Positions 35,192 to 44,331 of a stretch of DNA of 64,000 bases are shown here, piece by piece. Within the stretch, counting starts at the first letter, position 1. Every line of letters starts with the position of its first letter. Made by a program: the position numbers and the translations under genes. The notes under the pieces are model-generated. The model had not been told where the DNA came from, did no database searches, and saw nothing but the letters and a program-made list of their open reading frames with translations. This DNA comes from Burkholderia sp. (GTDB lineage Bacteria > Pseudomonadota > Gammaproteobacteria > Burkholderiales > Burkholderiaceae), in the NCBI GenBank assembly GCA_031253835.1, contig JAIRVP010000001.1, positions 16,269 to 80,268 of the forward strand. Direction: 5' to 3'.

Positions 35192-35547
35192 AGTTTCCCT
35201 TTCTATCTGACCAATGGCGCCGGTCTGCAGCCAGCTCACCATTCATGAAATATATGTGCCTCGGATTTTCGAAGGCAGAGATTAGCACAAAAAAGATTTG
35301 ATAGAAGCGAGATTCACGAAAATCCCGAGACCAATTGTAATTCGCGCATGTCATTTTGACCGGCCGCGGCCTTTTCTCAAATTTTTACGTCCCTGTACAG
35401 AGATTAGGACATTAGTGATTGCCTATTCGGGCTATCAACATACGCAATTACCCTGTATTCGGGAAAATCGAAGCTTTCATCGGACGACAGCTTTGCGAAA
35501 ACCACATGACGCGGTTTGCTAAACGGACAAATCACTGACCCGCGACG
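35192..35547. other. AT-rich control region of the H-NS-like gene
   Basis: About 355 bases with a much lower G+C than nearby genes. A TATATT -10-like box lies on the minus strand at 35254-35249, about 58 bases before the H-NS start. The TATTCGGG octamer occurs twice (about 35422-35429 and 35455-35462). No protein-like frame. An AT-rich upstream region fits autorepression by H-NS-like proteins. Confidence 0.5.
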
Positions 35548-36207
35548 TCACGTCACATCTCGGGCGCATGCAATCAGCCGGTCGCGCAGTGCGCCAATAT
35601 CGGCAGACGGCTCTTCGAATGGCGTGCGCACGCGGCGGCCTTCGTATCGCCAGTCGGCACCGTGGCGATCGACGCCGAGCAGGTCGAGCCCGTCGCGGCG
35701 CGCGGCGCCGGCATCGTAGGCGTGCCACAGCGCCTGCTCGTCGTCGAGCGCGAGCGGCGGCCGTGCGTCGAGCTGCGTGCCGTCGACCCAGCCCATCCGC
35801 CCGAAACCGCCGATATAGCGCAGCCGCTCGATATCGAGCGCCCAGAACGCGAAATCGCCGAGCGCGAGATAGCGCGCGGCGGCCGGCTCGTAGCGCAGGT
35901 AGCGCGCGGCGACATGCGGATCGTCGCCGAGCGGCACGAACCGGCCGAGCAGCGTCGCGCGCTCGGCGTTCAGCACGTCGCCATCCGGCGCGTCGACGAC
36001 CAGGAAGCCCGCCCGCGGATCGGCGGCGAGATTGCGCGTGTGCTCGGCCAGGCCGCTGACGAGGATCACGGGCCGATGGCTTGCATCGGGTGCAAACGGG
36101 ACGACCGTCGGGTACGGGAAACCCTGCGGTTCGCGCGTGTGGGTGGCGAGCGTGCCGAGCGCGCAACGGTGCAGCAGGTGCAGCGCGAGGGCGGGATCGA
36201 TGTTCAA
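35548..36207 (-). CDS. HugZ-like pyridoxamine-phosphate-oxidase-fold protein
   Basis: A 219-residue split-barrel flavin-binding-fold protein of the HugZ/PPOX type: LLHRCALGTLATHTREPQGFPYPTVVPFAPD, then a C-terminal DUF2470-like part with GGFGRMGWVDG, a short helical domain often binding haem in HugZ relatives. HugZ breaks down haem, but related proteins have no known substrate. It starts with TTG at 36207, preceded by AGGAG; no ATG fits better. Confidence 0.75.
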   Translation of the reverse strand: MNIDPALALHLLHRCALGTLATHTREPQGFPYPTVVPFAPDASHRPVILVSGLAEHTRNLAADPRAGFLVVDAPDGDVLNAERATLLGRFVPLGDDPHVAARYLRYEPAAARYLALGDFAFWALDIERLRYIGGFGRMGWVDGTQLDARPPLALDDEQALWHAYDAGAARRDGLDLLGVDRHGADWRYEGRRVRTPFEEPSADIGALRDRLIACARDVT

Positions 36208-36369
36208 GAGGACTCCTGCGGTCGAAGGGCGGCGCGTCGTTCATGCCGCATGCGCTTCGATGTTACCCGCCGATGCGGCGCGCCGCGCGTCGGCCAAACG
36301 GCCAATGCGGCCCGGTCAGCCTATCGCCGGCCGACCGGACAGCGCCGCGCAGGATCGTAAGCGGTTCGA

Positions 36370-36375
36370 TAGAAT
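36370..36375 (+). promoter_or_regulatory. Candidate -10 box of the MFS gene
   Basis: TAGAAT 55 bases ahead of the GTG start of the MFS gene. No clear -35. Confidence 0.35.
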
Positions 36376-36429
36376 CGGACGATTCCGACGGACGCCGCGC
36401 GCGTCCGTGCATTTTTTGCGAGCCTTCCC

Positions 36430-37647
36430 GTGTCCGAATCCTCTTCTCCCGAATCGTCGTCCCCGTTCGCCGCGCCGCCCGACGCGCATCGCGTGCTGCC
36501 GCTGCCGGCCCGCCAGCGCGCGCGCACGGCGTCGATGGCGCTGTTCTTCGTCGCCGGCATGATGTACGCGTCATGGGGCGTGCACGTGCCGACCGTGCGC
36601 GACAAGTTCGCGCTGAGCCCCGGCCTGCTGTCGATCGCGCTGTTCGCGGTCGCCGGCGGCTCGATCGCCGCGATGCTGACCATCGCGCGCTGGATCACCC
36701 GCGTCGGCTCGCGCACCGCGTGCGTCACGGGCGGGCTCGTGATGTCCGCCTGCGCGGCGCTGATCCTCGTCGTGCCCGACTACTGGATGCTGCTCGCGGT
36801 GCTCGCGCTGTTCGGCTTCTCGATGGCCACGCTCGACGTCGCGATGAACGCCGAGGCCAGCGCGGTCGAGATCGCGCTCGGCAAGCCGATCATGTCGTCG
36901 CTGCACGGGATGTTCAGCATCGGCGGGATGTCGGGCGCGGCCGCCGGCGGCGCGCTGCTGTCGGCCGGCATGGCGCCGGCCGCGCATCTCGCGCTCGCGG
37001 CGGCCGTGAGCGCCGCGGTGCTGGTGGCCGCCAGCCCGGCCGTGCTGCCGCACGTGCCGCACCACGAACACGCGCACGGCGGCGGCAACCGCTGGCGCTC
37101 GCCCGCGTTGTGGATGCTCGGCGGCATCGCGCTGATCGCCCTGATCGCCGAGGGCGCGATGTACGACTGGGCGACGGTCTACATGCGCGACGTCGTCGCG
37201 GCGAGCCCCGCGCTCGCGAGCGCCGCGTATGCGGCGTTCTCGGGCGGGATGGCCATCGCGCGCTTCGCGGGCGACGCCGTGCGCGCCCGCTTCGGCGCGC
37301 CGCAGCTCATATTCGCGAGCGCGTCGCTCGCGTGCGCGGGGATGATCGGCGCGCTGCTGCTGCCGAATCCGGCCGCGGTGCTGACCGGCTTCACGCTGAT
37401 GGGCCTCGGCCTCGCGAACATGATGCCCGTGCTGTTCGCGGCCGCCGCGCGCGTGAAGGGCATCCACGCGGCCGAAGGGCTCGCGCACGTGGCCGGGCTC
37501 GCGTATTTCGGACTGCTGTTCGGTCCGGTCGTGATCGGTGCGGTCGCGCAGGCCGCGAACCTGACGATCGGCCTGTCGGTCGTCGCGCTGTGCGCGGCGC
37601 TCGTCGCGATCATCGCGCCGAAGGTGCTCGCACACCTGAAGATCTGA
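36430..37647 (+). CDS. MFS transporter (YbjJ-like)
   Basis: A 405-residue major-facilitator permease with about 12 helices, of the YbjJ/fucose-permease-like group: SWGVHVPTVRDKFALSPGLLSIALFAVAGGS and ATLDVAMNAEASAVEIALGKPIMSSLHGMFSIGG, the latter a strong group signature. A His-rich central loop (PHHEHAHGGG, about 215-224) separates the halves and could bind metal. GTG start at 36430. Substrate unknown. It ends at a bidirectional terminator shared with the binding-protein gene. Confidence 0.85.
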   Translation: MSESSSPESSSPFAAPPDAHRVLPLPARQRARTASMALFFVAGMMYASWGVHVPTVRDKFALSPGLLSIALFAVAGGSIAAMLTIARWITRVGSRTACVTGGLVMSACAALILVVPDYWMLLAVLALFGFSMATLDVAMNAEASAVEIALGKPIMSSLHGMFSIGGMSGAAAGGALLSAGMAPAAHLALAAAVSAAVLVAASPAVLPHVPHHEHAHGGGNRWRSPALWMLGGIALIALIAEGAMYDWATVYMRDVVAASPALASAAYAAFSGGMAIARFAGDAVRARFGAPQLIFASASLACAGMIGALLLPNPAAVLTGFTLMGLGLANMMPVLFAAAARVKGIHAAEGLAHVAGLAYFGLLFGPVVIGAVAQAANLTIGLSVVALCAALVAIIAPKVLAHLKI

Positions 37648-37681
37648 CGGCACGGCGCACGCCGGCCCGGACGGCCAAAAA

Positions 37682-37715
37682 GAAAACGCGCATGCGTTGC
37701 CGCATGCGCGTTTTC
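37682..37715. terminator. Bidirectional terminator between MFS and binding-protein genes
   Basis: Perfect 15-bp arms (37682-37696 and 37701-37715), loop TTGC, with AAAA and TTTT at the base; serves both converging genes. Confidence 0.9.
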
Positions 37716-37741
37716 ACCCCTTCTGTTGACCGCTTGTCGCG

Positions 37742-38884
37742 TTACATCTTCACTTCGTCGAGCAGCGACTTCTTGCCGCCCTTGTAGTTGTACAGCGAGA
37801 TCACGCCGTGCTGCAGGTCGCCCTTCGAGTCGAAGGTCGTCGTGCCGATCACGCCCGTGTAGTTCGTCGCCGGCATCGCCGCGAGGATCTTCGCCGGATC
37901 CGTCGAGTTCGCGCGCTTCATCGCGTCAGCGATGATGTACACGGCGTCATACGTGAACGGTGCGTAGATCTGGATCGGCTGGCCGAAACGCTTTTCGTAC
38001 TTCGCCTTGAACGCGCCGCCGCCCGGCATCTTCTCGAGCGACGCACCGGCTTCCGAGCACACGACGTTGTCGGTCGCATCGCCGGCCAGGTCGGCCAGCT
38101 TTTCCGTGCACACGCCGTCGCCCGCGAAGATCTTCGCGCGCAGGCCGAGCTGCTTCGCCTGTTTCGCGAACGGGCCGCCGGTGGCGTCCATGCCGCCGTA
38201 CATGATCGCGTCCGGATTCTCGCCCTTGATCTTGGTCAGAATCGCGCGGAAGTCGACCGCCTTGTCGTTCGTCGCGTCATGCGACATCACCTTCAGGCCG
38301 AGCGCCTTCGCCTTCTTCTCGAACTCGTTCGCGAGACCCTGGCCGTATGCGGTCGAATCGTCGACCACGGCCACGCTCTTGATGCCCTTCGAGTGCGCGT
38401 AGTTCGCCAGTGCCGGGCCCTGCTGCGCATCGGTCGCGACCACGCGGTACGTGGTCTTGAAGCCTTGCTGCGTGTAGGCCGGGTTGGTCGCCGACGGCGA
38501 GATCTGCACGATGCCCGCATCGCTGTAGATCTTCGAGGCCGGGATCGACGTGCCCGAGTTCAGGTGGCCGACCACGGCGACGACCTTGTCGTCGACGAGC
38601 TTCTGCGCAACCTGCGTGGCCTGCCGCGGGTCGGCCGCGTCATCCTGCGGGTCGAGTTGCAGCGTGATTTTCTGGCCGCCGACCGTGAGACCCTTCGCAT
38701 TGATCTCTTCGACTGCGAGACGTGCGCCGTTTTCGTTGTCCTTGCCCAGGTGTGCAATGCCGCCCGTCAAGGGCGCGACGTGGCCGATCTTGACGACTTG
38801 ATCGGCGGCCGCGTTGCTTGCAGCTGCAACGCACAGCATCGCCGCGGCGGTGATCGGCAACAGCTTTTGCATCTTGATATTCAT
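37742..38884 (-). CDS. Branched-chain amino-acid ABC transporter substrate-binding protein
   Basis: A 380-residue periplasmic binding protein (LivK/BraC type). Signal peptide to about residue 28 (SNAAA-DQVVKIGHVAPLTGG), then the type I binding fold: IAHLGKDNENGARLAVEEIN, VVGHLNSGTSIPASKIYSDAGI with the ligand-binding Ser/Thr, and YAPFTYDAVYII. Binds Leu/Ile/Val in the periplasm. No permease or ATPase gene is adjacent, so it must work with a system elsewhere. GGAG precedes ATG 38884. Confidence 0.9.
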   Translation of the reverse strand: MNIKMQKLLPITAAAMLCVAAASNAAADQVVKIGHVAPLTGGIAHLGKDNENGARLAVEEINAKGLTVGGQKITLQLDPQDDAADPRQATQVAQKLVDDKVVAVVGHLNSGTSIPASKIYSDAGIVQISPSATNPAYTQQGFKTTYRVVATDAQQGPALANYAHSKGIKSVAVVDDSTAYGQGLANEFEKKAKALGLKVMSHDATNDKAVDFRAILTKIKGENPDAIMYGGMDATGGPFAKQAKQLGLRAKIFAGDGVCTEKLADLAGDATDNVVCSEAGASLEKMPGGGAFKAKYEKRFGQPIQIYAPFTYDAVYIIADAMKRANSTDPAKILAAMPATNYTGVIGTTTFDSKGDLQHGVISLYNYKGGKKSLLDEVKM

Positions 38885-39038
38885 GTAAGTCTCCAGTTTC
38901 GGTCCCATAAAACGCCATCGCCCGGTGCCCCGCTGCCATCCCTGTGTTTGCAATCACTGGACGATTCGCCGGTTGCATCGTTCATGCACTTGGCCTCAAG
39001 CACGTGAAAACAGCCGCTTTTAGCAGCCACCCGTCCGT

Positions 39039-39055
39039 ACTTGCGCGCAAGTGTA
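39039..39055 (-). promoter_or_regulatory. Palindrome overlapping a candidate promoter
   Basis: ACTTGCG/CGCAAGT (39039-39052) directly overlaps a minus-strand TACACT (39055-39050) that could serve as the -10 of the binding-protein gene. A repressor at this dyad would block initiation. Confidence 0.4.
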
Positions 39056-39255
39056 GGTGATCAAATTAATTTGTGGGACTTTTTTGGGGTAGTGGTAACA
39101 CTACTGATATGCGCACTTTGGAATGAAGACTCGAATATCGCCGCAAGCCCCGCCGGATAAGGGTTTCCGCTAATTTCAGGCAGCTTGTTGAAAGGTCGAT
39201 TCAAAAGAATCCCGGGGCATTTCGATTCGGTATTTTGTGCCCGCGATCATTGAAT

Positions 39256-39283
39256 GAAACGCGCGTGACAACACACGCGTTTC
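39256..39283 (-). terminator. Terminator-like hairpin of the nitronate monooxygenase gene
   Basis: 12-base arms with one mismatch (39256-39267 and 39272-39283), followed on the minus strand by a short T-rich run (TTTCATT). It lies 20 bases beyond the stop. Confidence 0.6.
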
Positions 39284-39302
39284 GTCGTCCGATATGAACG
39301 AT

Positions 39303-40382
39303 TCAGGCGGCCGATGCGCGCCATTCGGCATCGAGCGCCGCGACGAGCTGCGACGTCGTCAGCACCGCGCCGCGCCGCCGCGCGAGCGGCGCGCCCTGCC
39401 CGGCCCACAGCGACAGGTAGTCGCCGTCGTTCGCGCGCGCGGCGGCCTGGCGCAGCGGCTGCGTCAGCGCGTTCTGCACCGGGTACGGCGCGACGTCGGC
39501 CACGTGTTCGCCGAGCCGCGCCATCAGCGTGTTGCGCAACCCGCGCGCATGGCGGCCGGTGATCGCGCGCGTGACCTGCGTCGACGTATCGGTGCTCGCG
39601 AGCAGGCGCGCCTTCCAGTCCGCCGCGATCGCGCTTTCCGTGCAGGTGAGGAACGCGGTGCCGAGCTGCACGCCCTGCGCGCCGAGCGCGAGCGCGGCCG
39701 CGATCCCGCGGCCGTCCATGATGCCGCCCGCGGCGAGCACGGGCAGGCCCGTCGCGTCGACCAGCTGCGGCACGAGCGCGAGCGTGCCGATCAGCGCATC
39801 GTCGGCGGAGCCGATGAACGTGCCGCGATGGCCGCCCGCCTCGGCGCCCTGCGCGGACAGCGCGTCGGCGCCGGCCGCCTGCCACGCGAGCCCTTCGGCC
39901 ACGTGCGTCGCGGTGCCTATTACATAGGTGCCGGCCGCCTTCAGCCGCGCGACGTCGGCCGCATCGAGCACGCCGAACGTGAAGCTCGCGACCGGCACGC
40001 GCAATGCGACCAGCGCATCGAGCTGCGCGCGGAAGTCGGGCGCGTAGCGGGCCGGTGCGGTGCCCGGCGGCAAGCCGAGCGTCGCGTTCAGCGGGTCGAT
40101 CGCGACCAGCGCACGCGCGACGGTCGCCGCATCGGGCGCGGCGTCCGGCAGCACGAACAGGTTGACCGCGAACGGGCGATCGGTCGCCGCGCGAATGGCG
40201 TCGACTTCGGTCGCGAGGCGCTCGGGCGCGAAGGCGGCGGCGCCGAGGCTGCCGAGCGCGCCGGCGTTCGACGCGGCGGCGACCATCGCGGTCGTGGTCG
40301 CGCCGACCATCGGCGCCTGCACGAGCGGCAGGCGCAGGCCGAAGCGTTCGGAAAACGGTGTGGAAAACTGACGGGCAGACAT
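39303..40382 (-). CDS. Nitronate monooxygenase/2-nitropropane dioxygenase-like flavoprotein
   Basis: A 359-residue FMN TIM-barrel enzyme. Landmarks: LPLVQAPMVGATT (19-30), the SAQGAEAGGHRG active-site loop with H185, VDATGLPVLAAGGIMDGRGIAAALALGAQGVQLGTAFLTC for phosphate binding. It oxidises alkyl nitronates such as propionate-3-nitronate or acts as an enoyl reductase-like relative. GAAGGA precedes ATG 40382. No pathway neighbours; substrate unknown. Confidence 0.87.
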   Translation of the reverse strand: MSARQFSTPFSERFGLRLPLVQAPMVGATTTAMVAAASNAGALGSLGAAAFAPERLATEVDAIRAATDRPFAVNLFVLPDAAPDAATVARALVAIDPLNATLGLPPGTAPARYAPDFRAQLDALVALRVPVASFTFGVLDAADVARLKAAGTYVIGTATHVAEGLAWQAAGADALSAQGAEAGGHRGTFIGSADDALIGTLALVPQLVDATGLPVLAAGGIMDGRGIAAALALGAQGVQLGTAFLTCTESAIAADWKARLLASTDTSTQVTRAITGRHARGLRNTLMARLGEHVADVAPYPVQNALTQPLRQAAARANDGDYLSLWAGQGAPLARRRGAVLTTSQLVAALDAEWRASAA

Positions 40383-40605
40383 GGCGAATCCTTCGATGAC
40401 GATGCGCGAAAGCGCTTTGTAAAGGCCGGCACATCGACTCTATCGAAGCCGCGCAGCGCCGAAAAATGAATAATCGAGATCGAAACGATCACTGCGCGAG
40501 AAGCGGGCGCGCGCCCTGCATCACCCGGCGATTGGTGGCACACTAGGCCGCCCTCTTTCACCCCGGGGTGCGCCTCGCGCATCCCGTTCGCCAGGAGTTC
40601 AGAAC

Positions 40606-41298
40606 GTGACTGCCCAATGGATCGACATCCCGACCGGTAACGACAGCTTCGGCGGCTATCTCGCGCTGCCCAAGCGCGGCAAGGGCCCTGCCGTCATCAT
40701 CATCCAGGAGATCTTCGGCGTGAACTCGCACATCCGCGCGGTCGCCGACCAGTACGCGTCCGACGGCTTCGTGGCGCTCGCGCCGGACGTGTTCTGGCGC
40801 ACGCAGCCGCGCGTCGAGCTGACCTACGAAGGCGCCGATCGCGACAAGGGCATCGAACTGATGAAGAAGACCGACGTGGGCCTCGCGGTGGCCGACATCG
40901 GCGCGGCGGCCGACACGTTGCGCGCGCGCCCCGAGGTGGCCGGCAAGGTCGCCGCGATCGGCTACTGCTTCGGCGGCCAGCTCGCGTACCGCGCCGCCGC
41001 GACCGGCAAGCTCGATGCGGCGGTGTCCTATTACGGCGGCGGCATCCAGAATGCACTCGACCTCGCCGGCAAGGTCACGCAGCCGATCCTGTTCCACTAC
41101 GCGGAAAACGACCACGGGATTCCGCTGACGGCCGTCGACCAGGTGAAGGCCGCGTTCGCCGGCCACGGCCATGCGTCCTTCCACGTGTACCCGGGCGCCG
41201 AGCACGGCTTCAACTGCACGGACCGCGCGTCGTACAACCAGCGTGCAGCGGCGCTCGCGCACGGCCGCACGCTGACGTTCCTCGCCGAGCACCTGTAA
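40606..41298 (+). CDS. Dienelactone hydrolase-family protein
   Basis: A 230-residue alpha/beta hydrolase. The triad is C121 (GYCFGG), D169 (ENDHGIP) and H200 (AEHGFN), as in chlorocatechol-pathway dienelactone hydrolases; E35 in QEIFGVN matches the residue that holds the Cys. AGGAG lies eight bases ahead of the GTG at 40606. No catechol-degradation genes adjoin it, so its native ester is unclear. Confidence 0.9.
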   Translation: MTAQWIDIPTGNDSFGGYLALPKRGKGPAVIIIQEIFGVNSHIRAVADQYASDGFVALAPDVFWRTQPRVELTYEGADRDKGIELMKKTDVGLAVADIGAAADTLRARPEVAGKVAAIGYCFGGQLAYRAAATGKLDAAVSYYGGGIQNALDLAGKVTQPILFHYAENDHGIPLTAVDQVKAAFAGHGHASFHVYPGAEHGFNCTDRASYNQRAAALAHGRTLTFLAEHL

Positions 41299-41379
41299 AA
41301 ACGCCCGGCCGCGGGCCCGAAACGCCGGGCCCGCGTTATGCTCCCATCATCGCCACGCGTCACAACGGGGGTGACTGCG

Positions 41380-42858
41380 ATGCACTCGGACTATCTCGCG
41401 CATGACGCGATCGGCCTCGCGGCGCTCGTGCGCGACCGCAAGGCCAGCCCGCGCGAACTACTCGACGCCGCGATCGGCCAGGCCGAAGCGGTCAACGGCG
41501 CGATCAACGCGATCGTGCTGCAGGACTACGAAGCCGCGCGCCAGCGCGCGACCGCCGCGCCCGAACCCGGCGCCGACGCGCCGTTCGCGGGCGTGCCGTA
41601 TCTCGTCAAGGATCTCGGCGCGGCCGTCGCCGGGCTGCCGCTGTCGATGGGCAGCCGGCACTACCGGTATTTCGTGCCGGCCGACGATTCGCCGGTGATC
41701 GCGCGCAGCCGCGCGGCGGGCCTGAACCTGTTCGGCAAGACCAACACGTCGGAAATCGGCCAGATGCCGTACACCGAACCCGAGCTGTTCGGCGCGTGCC
41801 GCAACCCGTGGAATCTCGACCACACGCCCGGCGGCTCGAGCGGCGGCGCCGCTGCGGCCGTCGCGGCCGGCATCGTGCCGCTCGCGCATGCGTCCGACGG
41901 CGGCGGCTCGATCCGCATTCCCGCGTCGTGCTGCGGGCTGTTCGGCCTGAAGCCGAGCCGCAACCCGGTGCTCGTCGACCTGCCGTCGAACGGCGAGCTG
42001 GTCGTCCAGCATGCGGTATCGCGCAGCGTGCGCGACAGCGCGCTGCTGCTCGACGTGACGACCGGCCAGACGCTGCCGACCGGTGCGCCCGGCACCTTCC
42101 TCGGTGCGCTCGACACGCCGCCCGGCCCGCTGCGGATCGGCCTCGTCGTCGATCCGATGCTCGCGCCGGCACTCGCCGACGACACGCGCGCCGCGCTCGA
42201 CGATGCGGCCGCGCTGCTCGAATCGCTCGGCCACCATGTCGAACCGGCGACGCTGCACGTCGACTACGCGCGCGCGGCCGAAACCTTCCTCACGCTGTGG
42301 GCGACGATCGCCGAAGAGATGGTGCTCGGCGCGCGCACGCTGACCGGCCGCACGCCGCGGCGCGGCGAATTCGAGGCCGCGACGTGGGCGATGGCCGTGG
42401 TCGGCCGGCGCCTCGCACGCACGCGCCTGCCGGACGTGCTCGAATGGCAGCGTCAGCTGACCGTGCAGGTTTCCGGCCTGGTATCGCGCTACGACGCGAT
42501 CCTGTGCGCGTCGCTCGCGGCGCCGCCGGTGAAGATCGGCGAGCTGCAGCCGACGCCGTTCGAATCGGCGCAGATGAAGCTGCTCGCCGCGCTGCCGGTG
42601 AAGCCGCTGCTGAAGGAAATGCTTGCGAAGTCGTCGGAAAAGGCGTTCGCGTGGGCCGGCTGCACCGAGCTGTTCAACCTGACCGGCCAGCCGGCGATGT
42701 CGGTGCCGCTTTACTGGAATGCGCGCGGGCTGCCGATCGGCGTGCAGTTCGCCGCGCGTCATGCCGACGAAGCGTTGCTGCTCAAGCTCGCACGGCAGCT
42801 CGAACAGGCGCGGCCGTGGTTCGACCGCCGCCCGCCGCTGATGCAGGCGCAGCGCTGA
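41380..42858 (+). CDS. Amidase signature-family hydrolase
   Basis: A 492-residue amidase of the Ser-cisSer-Lys type. K77 is in VPYLVKDLG, the GGSSGGAAAAVAAG loop gives S153, and the nucleophile is S177 in DGGGSIRIPASCCGLFGLKPS. The Cys pair at 184-185 replaces the usual hydrophobics. Its natural amide is unknown. The start is ATG 41380; the in-frame ATG at 41338 would add residues lying in the previous gene's terminator-like tail. A good terminator follows. Confidence 0.9.
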   Translation: MHSDYLAHDAIGLAALVRDRKASPRELLDAAIGQAEAVNGAINAIVLQDYEAARQRATAAPEPGADAPFAGVPYLVKDLGAAVAGLPLSMGSRHYRYFVPADDSPVIARSRAAGLNLFGKTNTSEIGQMPYTEPELFGACRNPWNLDHTPGGSSGGAAAAVAAGIVPLAHASDGGGSIRIPASCCGLFGLKPSRNPVLVDLPSNGELVVQHAVSRSVRDSALLLDVTTGQTLPTGAPGTFLGALDTPPGPLRIGLVVDPMLAPALADDTRAALDDAAALLESLGHHVEPATLHVDYARAAETFLTLWATIAEEMVLGARTLTGRTPRRGEFEAATWAMAVVGRRLARTRLPDVLEWQRQLTVQVSGLVSRYDAILCASLAAPPVKIGELQPTPFESAQMKLLAALPVKPLLKEMLAKSSEKAFAWAGCTELFNLTGQPAMSVPLYWNARGLPIGVQFAARHADEALLLKLARQLEQARPWFDRRPPLMQAQR

Positions 42859-42904
42859 CACGCACACGCGCCTCCGCCACACGTCACGCATCGGCCGTCG
42901 CGAT

Positions 42905-42941
42905 AAAAAAAGCCCCGCCGGCGAACCCGGCGGGGCTTTTG
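42905..42941. terminator. Bidirectional terminator between the amidase gene and metF
   Basis: 10-bp stem AGCCCCGCCG/CGGCGGGGCT (42911-42920 and 42928-42937) flanked by A- and T-runs, at the junction of convergent genes. Confidence 0.9.
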
Positions 42942-42963
42942 CACATGCAACCGCGTGACGGCG

Positions 42964-43794
42964 TTACACGGCGAGCCGTTCGCAGATCGTCCGCGTGGCG
43001 GTCGCCGCGTTCAGCGTATAGAAGTGCAGGCCCGGCACACCCGCATCGATCAGGCGCTGGCACAGGCCCGTGACGACGTCCGCGCCGAACGCGCGGATCG
43101 ACTCGCGGTCGTCGCCGAAGCTTTCGAGCCGGCGCGCGACCCAGCGCGGCACTTCGGCGCCGCACATCTCGGAGAAGCGCATCAGCTGCGAGAAGTTCGT
43201 GATCGGCATGATGCCCGGCACGATCGGCACGTCCACGCCCAGCTTGCGCGCATCGTCGACGAAGCGGAAATACGCGTCGGCGTTGAAGAAGTACTGCGTG
43301 ATCGCGGAATTCGCGCCGGCTTTCACCTTGCGCGCGAAATTCTCGAGATCGGCCTTCGGCGAGCGCGATTGCGGGTGGTACTCCGGGTAGCCGGCGACTT
43401 CGATGTGGAACCAGTCGCCATGCTCGGCGCGGATGAAGCTGACGAGCTCGGACGCATAGCGCAGCTCGCCGACCTCGCCCATCCCCGACGGCAGGTCGCC
43501 GCGCAGCGCGACGATGTGCCGGATGCCGTGCGAGCGGTACTGGTCGAGGATCGCGCGCAGGCTGTCGCGCGACGAGCCGATGCACGACAGGTGCGGCGCG
43601 GCCTCGAGGCCGTCCTTCTGCATGTCGAGCACGGTATCGAGCGTGCCCTGCTGCGTCGAGCCGCCGGCGCCGAACGTCACGGAGACGAATTTCGGCTTCA
43701 GCGGCAGCAGCTGCGCACGCGTCGCGCGCAGCTTTTCGACGCCGTCCGCCGTCTTCGGCGGGAAGAATTCAAACGAGAGTTCGATCGGTTTCAT
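42964..43794 (-). CDS. metF: 5,10-methylenetetrahydrofolate reductase
   Basis: Reduces methylene-THF to methyl-THF using FAD, providing the methyl group for methionine synthesis. The 276-residue product has LSFEFFPPKTADG with the catalytic Glu (E9), VSVTFGAGGST, HIVALRGDLPSG, and the NADH/FAD region GANSAITQYFFNADAYFRF, all as expected. It is 19 bases downstream of the small membrane-protein gene in the ahcY operon, so it is probably under the SAH riboswitch. Confidence 0.95.
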   Translation of the reverse strand: MKPIELSFEFFPPKTADGVEKLRATRAQLLPLKPKFVSVTFGAGGSTQQGTLDTVLDMQKDGLEAAPHLSCIGSSRDSLRAILDQYRSHGIRHIVALRGDLPSGMGEVGELRYASELVSFIRAEHGDWFHIEVAGYPEYHPQSRSPKADLENFARKVKAGANSAITQYFFNADAYFRFVDDARKLGVDVPIVPGIMPITNFSQLMRFSEMCGAEVPRWVARRLESFGDDRESIRAFGADVVTGLCQRLIDAGVPGLHFYTLNAATATRTICERLAV

Positions 43795-43813
43795 GATTCG
43801 GTGGGTTCAGCCC

Positions 43814-44167
43814 TCAGCCGATGTCGCGCTGGCCGAAGATCAGGGCGGACAGCAGCCACGACACGATGCTGTACAGGATCGAACCGAAGAACGCGGACCA
43901 GAATCCCGACACCTCGAAGCCCTTCAGCAGCGACGACGCAAACCAGAAGCACAGCGCGTTCACGACGAGGATGAACACCCCGAGCGTGACGATCGTCACG
44001 GGCAGCGTCAGCAGGATCAGCACCGGACGGATCACCGTGTTGATCAGGCCCAGCACGACCGCGATGATCAACGCAGTGCCGAAGCTCTTGATGTGGATCG
44101 ACGGCACGAGATACGTGATGATCAGCAGCGCGAGCGCGTTGATGACCCAGGTGAGGATGACGCTCAT
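43814..44167 (-). CDS. Four-helix phage-holin-family-like membrane protein
   Basis: A 117-residue protein with four hydrophobic helices (about 5-21, 28-48, 53-77, 85-108) and little else: typical of the PF04020 family, named after a mycobacteriophage holin although most members are bacterial and unlinked to phages. INTVIRPVLILLTLPVTIVTLGVFILVVNA is its signature. The position between ahcY and metF is unusual for a membrane protein and suggests a link to the methyl cycle, but no function is known. GGAG precedes ATG. Confidence 0.82.
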   Translation of the reverse strand: MSVILTWVINALALLIITYLVPSIHIKSFGTALIIAVVLGLINTVIRPVLILLTLPVTIVTLGVFILVVNALCFWFASSLLKGFEVSGFWSAFFGSILYSIVSWLLSALIFGQRDIG

Positions 44168-44270
44168 GGAGTGCTCCGGTTCGGTAGTCGATCGGTACGA
44201 TCAGTGGCCGCCACCGGCCGCCGCGCGTGCCCGAAGGCGCTGCGCGGCAAGCCGGCGATCCGGCGCCGGG

Positions 44271-44321
44271 CCGCCGCCGCCCCGTGTGCCCCGCAGCGGG
44301 GCGCGCACGGCGCGGCGGCGG
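44271..44321 (-). repeat. Large GC-rich hairpin between ahcY and the holin-like gene
   Basis: 10-base perfect outer arms CCGCCGCCGC/GCGGCGGCGG (44271-44280 and 44312-44321) with an inner CGTG...CACG and CCCC/GGGG stem. There is no T tract. It may reduce readthrough or protect the ahcY mRNA. Confidence 0.55.
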
Positions 44322-44331
44322 CCGCGACGCA

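Larger units (their letters stand above)
38885..39302. other. Long upstream region of the binding-protein gene
   Basis: About 418 bases between two minus-strand genes, AT-rich in its centre. It contains a perfect 14-bp palindrome at 39039-39052, the short dyad GTAGTG-GTAA-CACTAC at 39089-39104, and a hairpin that ends the next gene (39256-39283). No protein-like frame was found. Confidence 0.5.

Noticed and set aside
43814..44167. Lysis cassette because of the 'phage holin' family name
   Set aside because: No endolysin or phage genes nearby; the family is mostly bacterial.
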